Shown in pieces: positions 56,633-64,000 of a stretch of 64,000 nucleotides of DNA. The notes beneath the pieces are model-generated. The model was given only the letters and a program-made list of their open reading frames with translations, did no database searches and was not told the origin of the DNA. The stretch is from Letharia columbiana (taxonomy: Eukaryota > Ascomycota > Lecanoromycetes > Lecanorales > Parmeliaceae): contig NW_023501122.1 in assembly GCF_014066305.1 (NCBI RefSeq), positions 62,001 to 126,000 on the forward strand. Direction: 5' to 3'. The translations under genes and the position numbers were made by a program. Numbering within the stretch: position 1 is the stretch's first letter; the number at the start of each line of letters is the position of its first letter.

Positions 56633-58738
56633 TCAAACCGCCCGACTCGCCTTGTCCGCATTGTTCATCTCTCCCCGCTGCAACAGACTCGCCTTCTGGC
56701 TTGGAGTGGAACAGTAGCTCGGCGGCACATCCAGCGCCGGATTCTTCAGGAAGAAATTCCGAGGTCGAAGCAGCAATGTCATGGGCTCCGCAGGCATGAC
56801 CGGATAGTCCTCGGGCGACGGGAAATGTGTGATGCCAAATGTGTGCCAGAGGACAACATCCGTATTGTCGATGTTTTCCTCGGCGTGTTGTGCAATCCAT
56901 TCGGGGAGACCTTGAGACGGTTCGCCGGATGTCTGCGGGACATGACGGCCAGCGGGGTGCACTTGATCGTCTTGGTCTGGAAACATGCCGTTAGCCGAAG
57001 CGGGGGGGGGGGGGGAGGTTGAGAAAAACTGACATTTAGTGACATGGACAGCATGTCTTGCAAATCCAGCTCGTTTCCATACCAGACCACCCTCTTTCGG
57101 CAGCAAGCTAGGCACTTCTCGGCTGACCAGCTTATAGCTAACGGGCTTGTGGCTGTACGGATTGATCTTATTCGTGTTCGCCATTTCCCAAGTCCGACTA
57201 GAGCTCCCCTCATAATCCGACATCGCTTCAGTTGGAGTCGTGAATTTGGTCTTATGCGCGTAGAAGGCATTACCGTACTTATTCTCCGCGCTGCCGACCT
57301 CACCAGGCCCTGCCTTGGCGTCGACCTGGAAAATGGTGTTTTGTGGCCCGTCAATGTTGGGATCTATCCGCATGCAGAAGAGATGCTGGTGATTGTGAGC
57401 GTTGACCCCTGGGTACACCTCCGTGCCCCAGCCGTGCGTATCTTCTCCCGGGTTCATGGCGTAGGTGTTCAGAATGCCCGTAAGCTTGACCTCGAGCTGC
57501 ACTGTTCCATCCTGGTGGAAAATCCAGTAAACGCAGTACTCGTAGTTTGCAGCAGTAAACACGTGCGAAATCAGCAATTTCCTCCCTCGAGTCACGATGA
57601 CTGAGTCGTCTCGGAAGTCAGTGTGCTTGAAGAGGATGCCGGCGTCTTCTTCGTGGATGCAGATGGCGTTCTTGATCGTTTGGCTTGCACCAGCACGGTT
57701 CACGAAGTTCGCATCCATGTAGTGGATTGCCCCTTTGCAATCGCAGCCGAGAGCGAGGCTATTGGTCATGTAGCCACCTCCGTATTCACCCAGATCAAAG
57801 GCATGTTTCCGTTGATGAGGGTGCTCAGGGTTTCCATATGGCACCACCATCTCGGCTAGTGAAAGTCGGTAGAAGACGCCTCTTTCGTTGCCCTTGTCAT
57901 TGTAGGTGATGTTGTTCAGCACGATACCCTCACGGTAGTTGAAGCCCACGTGAACCTTCCAGTTCTGCCATTCAATGATCCTCCCGTCAACGTTGAATGA
58001 CACACCTTCAGGCTGAGTGATATTGATCGGCTTCAAGTCCTTGCGATAGCCGCCTTCTGCCTCAATTGCGGCGGGGTGGTAATTATTCGCTGGTGCTTGA
58101 TTGATGGGTCTTCTTACGGGAGGGACATCGATGTGGATGATCTCCTGGGTATCACAGTTGAAAATAGGGGTGAAGTCCAGTGGGAACGTGTACTGGCTGT
58201 CGTCGATATGCGGTCTGTAGTACATCAAAGCCTGCTGAAGCCTGACCTTGTTCCCAAACCGCTCATCGAAACCAATGGTCCAAGGATCACAGTAGACCTT
58301 GTGCATGTCCTCCTTCGGTATCCCAATGATGCCACATTGCTCAATGACCTTGGGGTCCTCCCTCACAACATGCTCCACAATCTGCAGATCCTCCATCGTA
58401 ATCAATGGCTGCACACCCTCCGTGCTCTCCCACTTCAGAACTTTCGCCTCGTCCAAATCAACCAACCCATCATATACACTCCCTCCCTTCTTGATCGCTA
58501 CCACGTCCGCAACTCGGTGCGGTCTCGGCGTATGATCTGCGTCCGCGAGCCATGCCAGCATGTCCGCCTTCCTGGGTTCCCAGACTGTAACGGCATTGTA
58601 AGCGAGCGGCCCATGCTCTTTCCTGATGAGTGCTACCGCCTTCTCAATCTCAGAGGCAGAGAGAGGGTCGAAGGGATGAGGAGGAGGGGTAGTGCCGGAG
58701 ACATGTTGGGCGACTTGCTTTAGGCGGTCGAGAACCAT
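56633..58738 (-). CDS. Copper amine oxidase (primary-amine oxidase)
   Basis: Exons 58738-57034 and 56976-56633 encode 682 residues. The 57-base intron contains a run of 14 C on the coding strand and ends TTTCCAG; splicing restores HAVHVTKYQDDQVHPAGRHV. The precursor of the TPQ cofactor is Tyr399 in TAANYEYC, made by self-oxidation. The catalytic base is the Asp of FDLGEYGGG (315). Copper ligands are the His pair of NHQHLF (450 and 452) and the distal His in FGITHFPSPEDYPVMP. Spacing agrees with yeast-type peroxisomal amine oxidases. It converts primary amines to aldehyde, ammonia and hydrogen peroxide, letting the fungus use amines as nitrogen source. The C-terminus (ADKASRAV) is not a canonical PTS1, so the location is uncertain, or a last intron has been missed. 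Confidence 0.95.
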   Translation of the reverse strand: MVLDRLKQVAQHVSGTTPPPHPFDPLSASEIEKAVALIRKEHGPLAYNAVTVWEPRKADMLAWLADADHTPRPHRVADVVAIKKGGSVYDGLVDLDEAKVLKWESTEGVQPLITMEDLQIVEHVVREDPKVIEQCGIIGIPKEDMHKVYCDPWTIGFDERFGNKVRLQQALMYYRPHIDDSQYTFPLDFTPIFNCDTQEIIHIDVPPVRRPINQAPANNYHPAAIEAEGGYRKDLKPINITQPEGVSFNVDGRIIEWQNWKVHVGFNYREGIVLNNITYNDKGNERGVFYRLSLAEMVVPYGNPEHPHQRKHAFDLGEYGGGYMTNSLALGCDCKGAIHYMDANFVNRAGASQTIKNAICIHEEDAGILFKHTDFRDDSVIVTRGRKLLISHVFTAANYEYCVYWIFHQDGTVQLEVKLTGILNTYAMNPGEDTHGWGTEVYPGVNAHNHQHLFCMRIDPNIDGPQNTIFQVDAKAGPGEVGSAENKYGNAFYAHKTKFTTPTEAMSDYEGSSSRTWEMANTNKINPYSHKPVSYKLVSREVPSLLPKEGGLVWKRAGFARHAVHVTKCQFFSTSPPPPASANGMFPDQDDQVHPAGRHVPQTSGEPSQGLPEWIAQHAEENIDNTDVVLWHTFGITHFPSPEDYPVMPAEPMTLLLRPRNFFLKNPALDVPPSYCSTPSQKASLLQRGEMNNADKASRAV

Positions 58739-59437
58739 TGTTATTCAGGAGGAGGAAGAACTGCTGTTCCGTCAGTGGAACCACTGTCTAGCAGTATGGA
58801 AAAGTAGGTTGGAGATAGGTATGGAGACAGCAGGATCATCTATTGAGATGGCTATGTATGTGAACTATATAAGAGGAAAGAGGAATCTCGCTTTGGCTTC
58901 CCCGAAGCAGGAAGACAAATGAGAAGGTGATTCTGTCGGCATTGGACCCCAAATACCTACTTTGGATGTTTATAGTCGCACCGTTGTGTGGGGTAAGGTT
59001 GTCGATAAGGAAAAGCAAGATGGTTCAGGATACAAGCACCATATCTGGCTAGACCAAGTTTCTCCACGCCTGCGATAACGACCAGTTGCAATGCCATCAC
59101 CTCAAGTCGTGAGAAAATGAAGCAGACGCGCAGGAAGACAGACAGAAGTACACACTGGATGAGCTCCCTCAGCTGCACTGGCTGCAAGTCAGGGCCTTAA
59201 AAACCTGGCAAATGTGTGCATTAGTGCGTTACTCATACCACTCTGAGGGCACTATCACCTTTCTCTAGTGGCCGTTTCATAGACGCCTCACACTCTTTAT
59301 AGACGAGAACATAATCCCTACTCCTGGGACTCCCGCTAAGTAGCTAGGTATAATAAGGCCTCAGAAATTCTCTGCAGACGACGCCGGCCACCGCATGCGC
59401 CAGACGCAAAAACCCTCCTTCTCGCTGTACTGTACAA
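58739..59437. other. Intergenic between CAF1/POP2 and amine oxidase
   Basis: It contains the amine oxidase promoter and the 3' flank of the deadenylase gene. No further coding unit is recognised. Confidence 0.5.
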
Positions 59438-61026
59438 TCAGCCCTTTCCCCCAAACCCTCGGAAAGCACCGAAGACGCCAGCCCCTCCACCCGGAGTCAG
59501 CGACCCAATTCCTCCGCCGTTGTTCGGATTCTGTTGGCTCGGAGGACTCGCCAGAGTGCTTGCTAGACCCGTGTGCGAGCTTGCCGGTGTGCTTGGTTGG
59601 ATAGGGGTTGGAGTGTGGTTGTAGATGGTAGCGCCGTTGAGGTTCGGTGTATTGGATTGCCCATCCACGGCATTGCCATAGCCGCTTTGTGCATAATTCG
59701 CAGTGGAAGCTGCCGAGCCCATCCCGTTCAGCCCCCACACATGGCCTAGGTACTTTTCGTCGTCAATCGTGCCATTGAAAATATTCTTCTTCACTTCCCA
59801 AAACACCTTGCCGGTCAACAGGCTATCAGAACCAGCTTGGTGTGCTACCCCAATCCGCTTGATCCCAAGCTCATCAGCCAGGTCTTGCAAACCTGACTTC
59901 TGGCCTAAGTTGTTGAGTATGTTCGTGGCTGAAGGCGACAAAGCAGCGTCATTGACTGTCTGAGTTCTTTGAGCGGCCTTGATCATGTATTTGATGTCAT
60001 AGATTGCGGGAAAGAAGATGCTCAGGAGTTTTCGGTATTCTGTCTCGTCTTCTGGTAATTGCTTGCACAACATGAGCTTCACGAGGTAGCCAAAATCATA
60101 ACCAGAGTGGAATGATATCCATCGAACGTCGTCCAGCAATGCAAGACCAGATGTCATTAGCAGAGAACCAAAGGCCTGAGGGTCTATGCCATTTTTTTCA
60201 TGCGCCTCGAGATCAAGTCCAGCCGTCATCAAAAAGTCTATCGAGTCCTGATTGTACATGTCTTCGCCCAGGGAGAACTGGAAGTTGAATTGCCAGGTGC
60301 AAGGGCAAGGTAGCAGATTGTTTGAGTATGATGATGTAGCAGATTCTGTCTGGTGCGCAGGCGGCATTTCCCCATCCTCACTGAACAGTGTTATACCGAG
60401 TTGAATGACTTTAAGGAGGTCGACATTGCAGCGCAGGGTCTGGTAGTGGTAATCGGCTTTGGTAGTGAAAGCGCCCATCGGTCGAGCGACGATGCCAGGG
60501 AACTCAGTATCCTAAGATCTCTCAGTCAGAACCACAAACGCGAGAGTAGGGACCAAAGACGTAGGGAACACCGACGTACCATGCTGATGTACGGATACTG
60601 TTCTACCATCACGCGCAGTAGTCCCATTTCCTGAGCTAGGTTCCCCCGCCACACGTCTCGTATCCTGGATTTTAATTGGCCTTTTGGGCCCATTCCACCT
60701 TCCCTCCGCATCTGTTCCTTGATCTGTTGTTGCTGTTGTAGTTCTGCACCGTGTTGGAATCCCATCATCGCCTCTCGACTTGCCAGCCCTGTCCCACCAG
60801 CACCTAGCCCACCCCCCGGACCAAACCCTCCAGCGAGTCCATTCAAGTTGCCCGTAGGAGCGAAAGGGCTCGGTTGTCCGAAAGCGTGATGAAAGGAAGG
60901 AGGGGGTAGGCTGCCTGAGTTCGAGGAATGATGTCCTGGTGTGTTTGTAGGTAACGTTATTGGCGGTAGACGTGTGTATGAAGCCGCTGAATTCTGTCCA
61001 CCGAATCTGCTATTGGCCGGAGCCAT
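59438..61026 (-). CDS. POP2: CCR4-NOT deadenylase subunit Caf1/Pop2
   Basis: Exons 61026-60580 and 60511-59438 encode 506 residues. The 68-base intron (GTACGT, branch CTGAC, TCTTAG) joins YPYISM to DTEFPGIVARP. The N-terminal 110 residues are Gly/Pro/Ser/Gln-rich and disordered, a fungal extension. The catalytic core is a DEDD nuclease: Asp150 and Glu152 of DTEFPG, Asp in FHSGYDFGYL and Asp in HQAGSDSLLTGKVFW. The flanks IRDVWRGNLAQEM and TLRCNVDLLKVIQLGITLF are characteristic of Caf1. It shortens mRNA poly(A) tails as part of CCR4-NOT in the cytoplasm. A Pro/Ser/Gly-rich C-terminal tail (about 90 residues, ending RGFGGKG) follows the core. All acidic catalytic residues are present, so activity is expected, unlike the altered yeast Pop2. 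Confidence 0.95.
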
Positions 61027-61460
61027 TATATACGATTTGGAGCCGTGTCAAGTCAGGCCGCGAATGAAAATGGGGCTCTGGACCTCCTTCTTGGTAGTCT
61101 CATTGATGGTAAGAGAGGAGATTTGGAGAAGTGAATTTTCGCGCAAATTTTGGCAAGTACTAAGGGAAATTGAGATTAAAGTGAGTTTCTTGGAATCAGC
61201 TGGTGCCTTGTCAATGAAGTGAGGATATTGCAATATCCAGGCCAAGAAGCTCTCGAAGTCGGACAAGGAATCACTAGCGCCAAACCTCTTGGCGTTCAAG
61301 AGCATTGAGCCTCAATCTTGTACTTTGTCACAATCCATCTTCCATCAATTGAGTGCTGGGACAATCCTGACAAGGCTTAGCAACCGAAACTGGATCAGTG
61401 TAAGCGGTGGTCGGATAAAGCAATTCTTCTTGTCCTCCGCTGACTTGACACCACAGCAAG
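61027..61460. promoter_or_regulatory. Shared divergent promoter of POP2 and the complex I subunit gene
   Basis: The start codons of the two genes face away across 434 bases. No CCAAT or TATA box was obvious to me. The stretch just before 61461 ends CCACAGCAAG-ATG, which contains a possible 3' splice site for a 5'-UTR intron. Confidence 0.4.
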
Positions 61461-61795
61461 ATGCCTCCTCCTCGACACAATGTGACCGGCTTTGATCCTC
61501 GCAAATTTGTACAGTCGTCTGGCATGCCAGCTAAGGATCCATGGGCGCGAGCGTGGGATACCTCACGAATTTTGATTCTACAGGGTCTCGCTGATGTACG
61601 CTCTACAGTGAACAATGGCGATATACGGGTCCCTTTACAAGATACAACCGGTTCAAGGGCGCTCTCCCTGGTCTAGGCACTGCTACGGTAGCTTTCGGGG
61701 CTTACTGCACCTACGAGTACTTTTTCATGAAAGACGAGCATCATGGGCATGGGGAAGGACATGGGGAAGGACATGGAAGCGAAGAGCATCATTGA
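61461..61795 (+). CDS. Mitochondrial complex I subunit B12 / NDUFB3-like
   Basis: Exons 61461-61552 and 61609-61795 encode 92 residues. The 56-base intron (GTGGGA...CTACAG) joins DPWARA to EQWRYTGPFTRYNRFKGALP, the conserved block of the fungal NADH:ubiquinone oxidoreductase B12 subunit. The start MPPPRHNVTGFDPRKF is also typical. One membrane helix follows (TATVAFGAYCTYEYFF), then a His/Gly/Glu-rich tail (HGHGEGHGEGHGSEEHH). It is an accessory subunit of the membrane arm in the inner mitochondrial membrane, assigned on family knowledge. Unspliced reading would end early, so the intron is required. Confidence 0.88.
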
Positions 61796-62328
61796 GCGCG
61801 CGGAGAGAATTGACGAGAGTGGGACAAGTGCAGGCTACAAACTACGGCAAGAGAGAGCATTGTGGAGTCATAGGCGATTGCGGAGGGTTTGATACTTCAT
61901 GGATACCGAATTGTTTGCTGCATGGGGTAGACGAGGACGCCATGGGCTATGATAGCTTTGCGCCTTTCATCCTAGCTCGCAGGCCCAACGGCGTGAAGGG
62001 AAGCCGACCTGGATTTTCATGGTCTGAAGAGAACCATGAAACATAATGCCATCAATGCGAATTTTAGACCCATGGCGAGATGTAGCCAGCCATCTATGTC
62101 AAGTGCCAATGAAAATCTGCCCCCTAATCTCCCACTGCTTTGTAGAATGGATATGGCTCTAAGTTCCTCTCGGCATCGAGAGCTTTTAGTGACATGATTT
62201 GTGATTCGCTGCCTAAGAATTAGATCGTAAACGTACACGTGTAGACACCGAGCATCCTCGGAAGCAAAAGTTCTTCAGCTCGACTTTCTAAAATTAGCAC
62301 CATCAAGCCTCTCCGGACAACCCACGAT
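61796..62328. other. Tandem intergenic region
   Basis: It holds the 3' flank of the complex I subunit gene and the promoter of the WD40 gene. No coding unit is recognised. Confidence 0.5.
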
Positions 62329-64000
62329 ATGGACGACGATGAGGTGTTCATCGAGGAAGACGAAGCTTTGAAACAGTTCTTCCCTACGGGGTTTGGCAAG
62401 CAGACAAAGGAGACGGATGTGGCTCGACAGCTAGAGAAGAGCAAACGACCTACCACGGCCATCAAGGAATTGCCCTCAGAAGAACGCGGCGGGAATAATG
62501 ACTCCAGCGATGAAGATTCCGAGGAAGACTCCGATGAAAATGACGACTTCCCGGTCTCTCACGAGCTGGTGCTCAAGACCCATGAGAGGCCCATTACCAC
62601 CATTACCGTCGACCCTTCCGGCTCTAGATTCATCACTGGCTCTACAGACTGCACCATCAAGTTCCACGACTTTGCTTCCATGACCCCAAATACCCTACAT
62701 GCCTTCAAAACAATCGATCCTACGGCTACAAAGGCATCCGCGAGCTCGGAAACACACCCTGTCCACCATGTCGAGTTCAACCCAAGCTCTCCAAGCTCAT
62801 TACTTGTCATTTCCGCTACGCCTCAGGCCAAGATATTCAGTCGTGATGGGGAAGAGCTCAAGGAATTTGTCAAGGGAGACATGTATCTGAGGGATATGCA
62901 CAATACGAAGGGCCACATTTCTGCCATCACTACAGGAACATGGCACCCAACGAACAAAGACCTCATGGTCACGGCTGGCACAGACAGCACTCTGCGGATA
63001 TGGGACGTCAACATGCCGCTGAAGCAGAAGGACGTGATAGTGCATAAGTCAAGAGCAGCTGGATCAGCAGGCAGGACGAGGATGACCGCTGTGAAATGGG
63101 GCACACCTATCCAAGGTGGAAAGAATTTACTTGTGGCAGCAGGTCTGGATGGTAGTCTGGTCATGTGGGACGGCGATGGACCATACTCAAGGCCATCAGC
63201 GGAAATACGAGAAGCCCATAAAAGAGATACTTGGACCGGAGGTCTTGATGTCAGCGCTGATGGGCGAACCGTAGTCACAAGGGGAGGTGACGATCTGATC
63301 AAGCTATGGGATACTCGCAAATTCAAGCAACCCATAAGCGTTGTCGACCATATATCGACGTCCGATCAATACGCTAATACGGACATCCGTTTCTCTCCCA
63401 CTTCTTCATCGATCATTACAGGCTCCACACGCGGCGAGCTTCACATCTTGAATCCTGCTACGCTGAAGCCGGAGACTGTGACTCCTGTCACGGATGGATC
63501 TCCGCTCGTCACACTTCTATGGCATGAGAAATTGAACCAGATACTTACAGGCTCCGCGAACGCAGAGATGCATGTGCTATACGATCCGAAAACCTCAACT
63601 CGTGGCGCCGTTATGGTCATGTCTAAAGCCCCCAAGAGGCGACACATCGACGATGATCCCAACTTCACTACCGATCTTTCCCAGGGGCTATCAGGAGACG
63701 CTATATCTTCCGGTGATGGACTACGTGCAGCCCAAGCTGGTACTAGCTACGCTTCTCGACACCCAACAATAGGTCTGACAGTGTCCGGCCGCTCTCGTGA
63801 TCCAAGGCGCCCGCACATCCCCATGACAACTCCGTTCGCTAAGAGCCAGCCCGACGAACAGCATATTAAGAACAACATACCGCTCAGCTCTATGCGTGAT
63901 GAAGATCCACGAGAAGCTCTGCTGAAGTACGCCGAGAAAGCGGAGAAGGATCCTATGTTTACCAATGCATGGAAACAGACTCAGCCGAAGACCTTATATG
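62329..64000 (+). CDS. WD40-repeat protein, WDR70 (gastrulation-defective)-like, 3' end beyond window
   Basis: The frame is open from the ATG at 62329 (MDDDEVFIEEDEALKQFFP) to the last base: 557 codons without a stop or intron, so the gene continues off the right edge. An acidic N-terminus (DSSDEDSEEDSDENDDFP) leads to VSHELVLKTHERPITTITVD, the typical entry of WDR70 into its propeller. WD blades include FITGSTDCTIKFHDF, MVTAGTDSTLRIWDVN, VAAGLDGSLVMWDGDG, VTRGGDDLIKLWDTR and ITGSTRGELHILNP. After the propeller comes the family-specific MSKAPKRRHIDDDPNF, then a disordered segment with DEDPREALLKYAEKAEKDPMF. WDR70 relatives are nuclear and have been linked to chromatin and DNA-damage response; the role in this fungus is unknown. 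Confidence 0.9.
   Translation, partial: MDDDEVFIEEDEALKQFFPTGFGKQTKETDVARQLEKSKRPTTAIKELPSEERGGNNDSSDEDSEEDSDENDDFPVSHELVLKTHERPITTITVDPSGSRFITGSTDCTIKFHDFASMTPNTLHAFKTIDPTATKASASSETHPVHHVEFNPSSPSSLLVISATPQAKIFSRDGEELKEFVKGDMYLRDMHNTKGHISAITTGTWHPTNKDLMVTAGTDSTLRIWDVNMPLKQKDVIVHKSRAAGSAGRTRMTAVKWGTPIQGGKNLLVAAGLDGSLVMWDGDGPYSRPSAEIREAHKRDTWTGGLDVSADGRTVVTRGGDDLIKLWDTRKFKQPISVVDHISTSDQYANTDIRFSPTSSSIITGSTRGELHILNPATLKPETVTPVTDGSPLVTLLWHEKLNQILTGSANAEMHVLYDPKTSTRGAVMVMSKAPKRRHIDDDPNFTTDLSQGLSGDAISSGDGLRAAQAGTSYASRHPTIGLTVSGRSRDPRRPHIPMTTPFAKSQPDEQHIKNNIPLSSMRDEDPREALLKYAEKAEKDPMFTNAWKQTQPKTLY

Noticed and set aside
58076..58723. 215-codon plus-strand frame
   Set aside because: It lies antisense to the conserved N-terminal half of the copper amine oxidase, whose catalytic motifs are intact.

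Overview
This window is nuclear DNA of a filamentous ascomycete (Pezizomycotina, most likely a Dothideomycete). Coding genes are interrupted by short introns of about 46-220 bases with GT-AG ends and CTRAY-like branch sites. Housekeeping genes are typical of fungi (UBC1, RPT2, ARB1, CAF1/POP2, SEC72, complex I B12). Family types such as FLR1-like MFS pumps, DUF3112/RTA-like membrane proteins and GPI-anchored repeat proteins point to Pezizomycotina. The first 1.9 kb is extremely AT-rich and carries the C-to-T damage of repeat-induced point mutation (RIP) over a recognisable Copia retrotransposon. All exon boundaries below were set by eye from splice signals, reading phase and family conservation; none has transcript support.

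Layout. 1-1.93 kb: RIP-killed Copia element, then a 15-bp minisatellite. 2.7-5.1 kb: GPI-anchored repeat-rich cell-wall glycoprotein. 6.0-7.0 kb: F-box/2EXR-like protein. 8.3-12.7 kb: three small secreted proteins (one with an eight-histidine run, one a two-exon peptide precursor). 12.7-16.9 kb: gene-poor, with a decayed MFS permease broken by a 17-bp tandem repeat. 16.9-19.9 kb: UBC1 and RPT2 head to head. 20-25.6 kb: gene-poor, with two Ty3/gypsy-like 3' ends. 25.7-27.7 kb: ARB1. 28.7-38.8 kb: the most interesting block. 42.2-51.4 kb: SEC72, pirin, NIPA-type Mg transporter, MARVEL protein and an acyl-CoA ligase. 53.9-64 kb: DUF3112 membrane protein, copper amine oxidase, CAF1/POP2, NDUFB3 and a WDR70-like WD40 gene that runs off the right end.

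The key locus is a putative mycosporine (UV-sunscreen) biosynthetic cluster. A sedoheptulose-7-phosphate cyclase of the demethyl-4-deoxygadusol synthase (MysA) type is divergently transcribed from a catechol-type O-methyltransferase (MysB role) across a 1.2-kb shared promoter. It is followed in tandem by an ATP-grasp ligase (MysC role). A Gfo/Idh/MocA oxidoreductase and an FLR1-type MFS exporter flank the three core genes. No MysD-like ligase or NRPS is present, so a mono-substituted oxo-mycosporine would be the expected product. The ATP-grasp protein carries a predicted N-terminal membrane anchor and shares short Asn-Gly-rich linker motifs with the cyclase, hinting at a membrane-associated assembly. 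That last point is inference.
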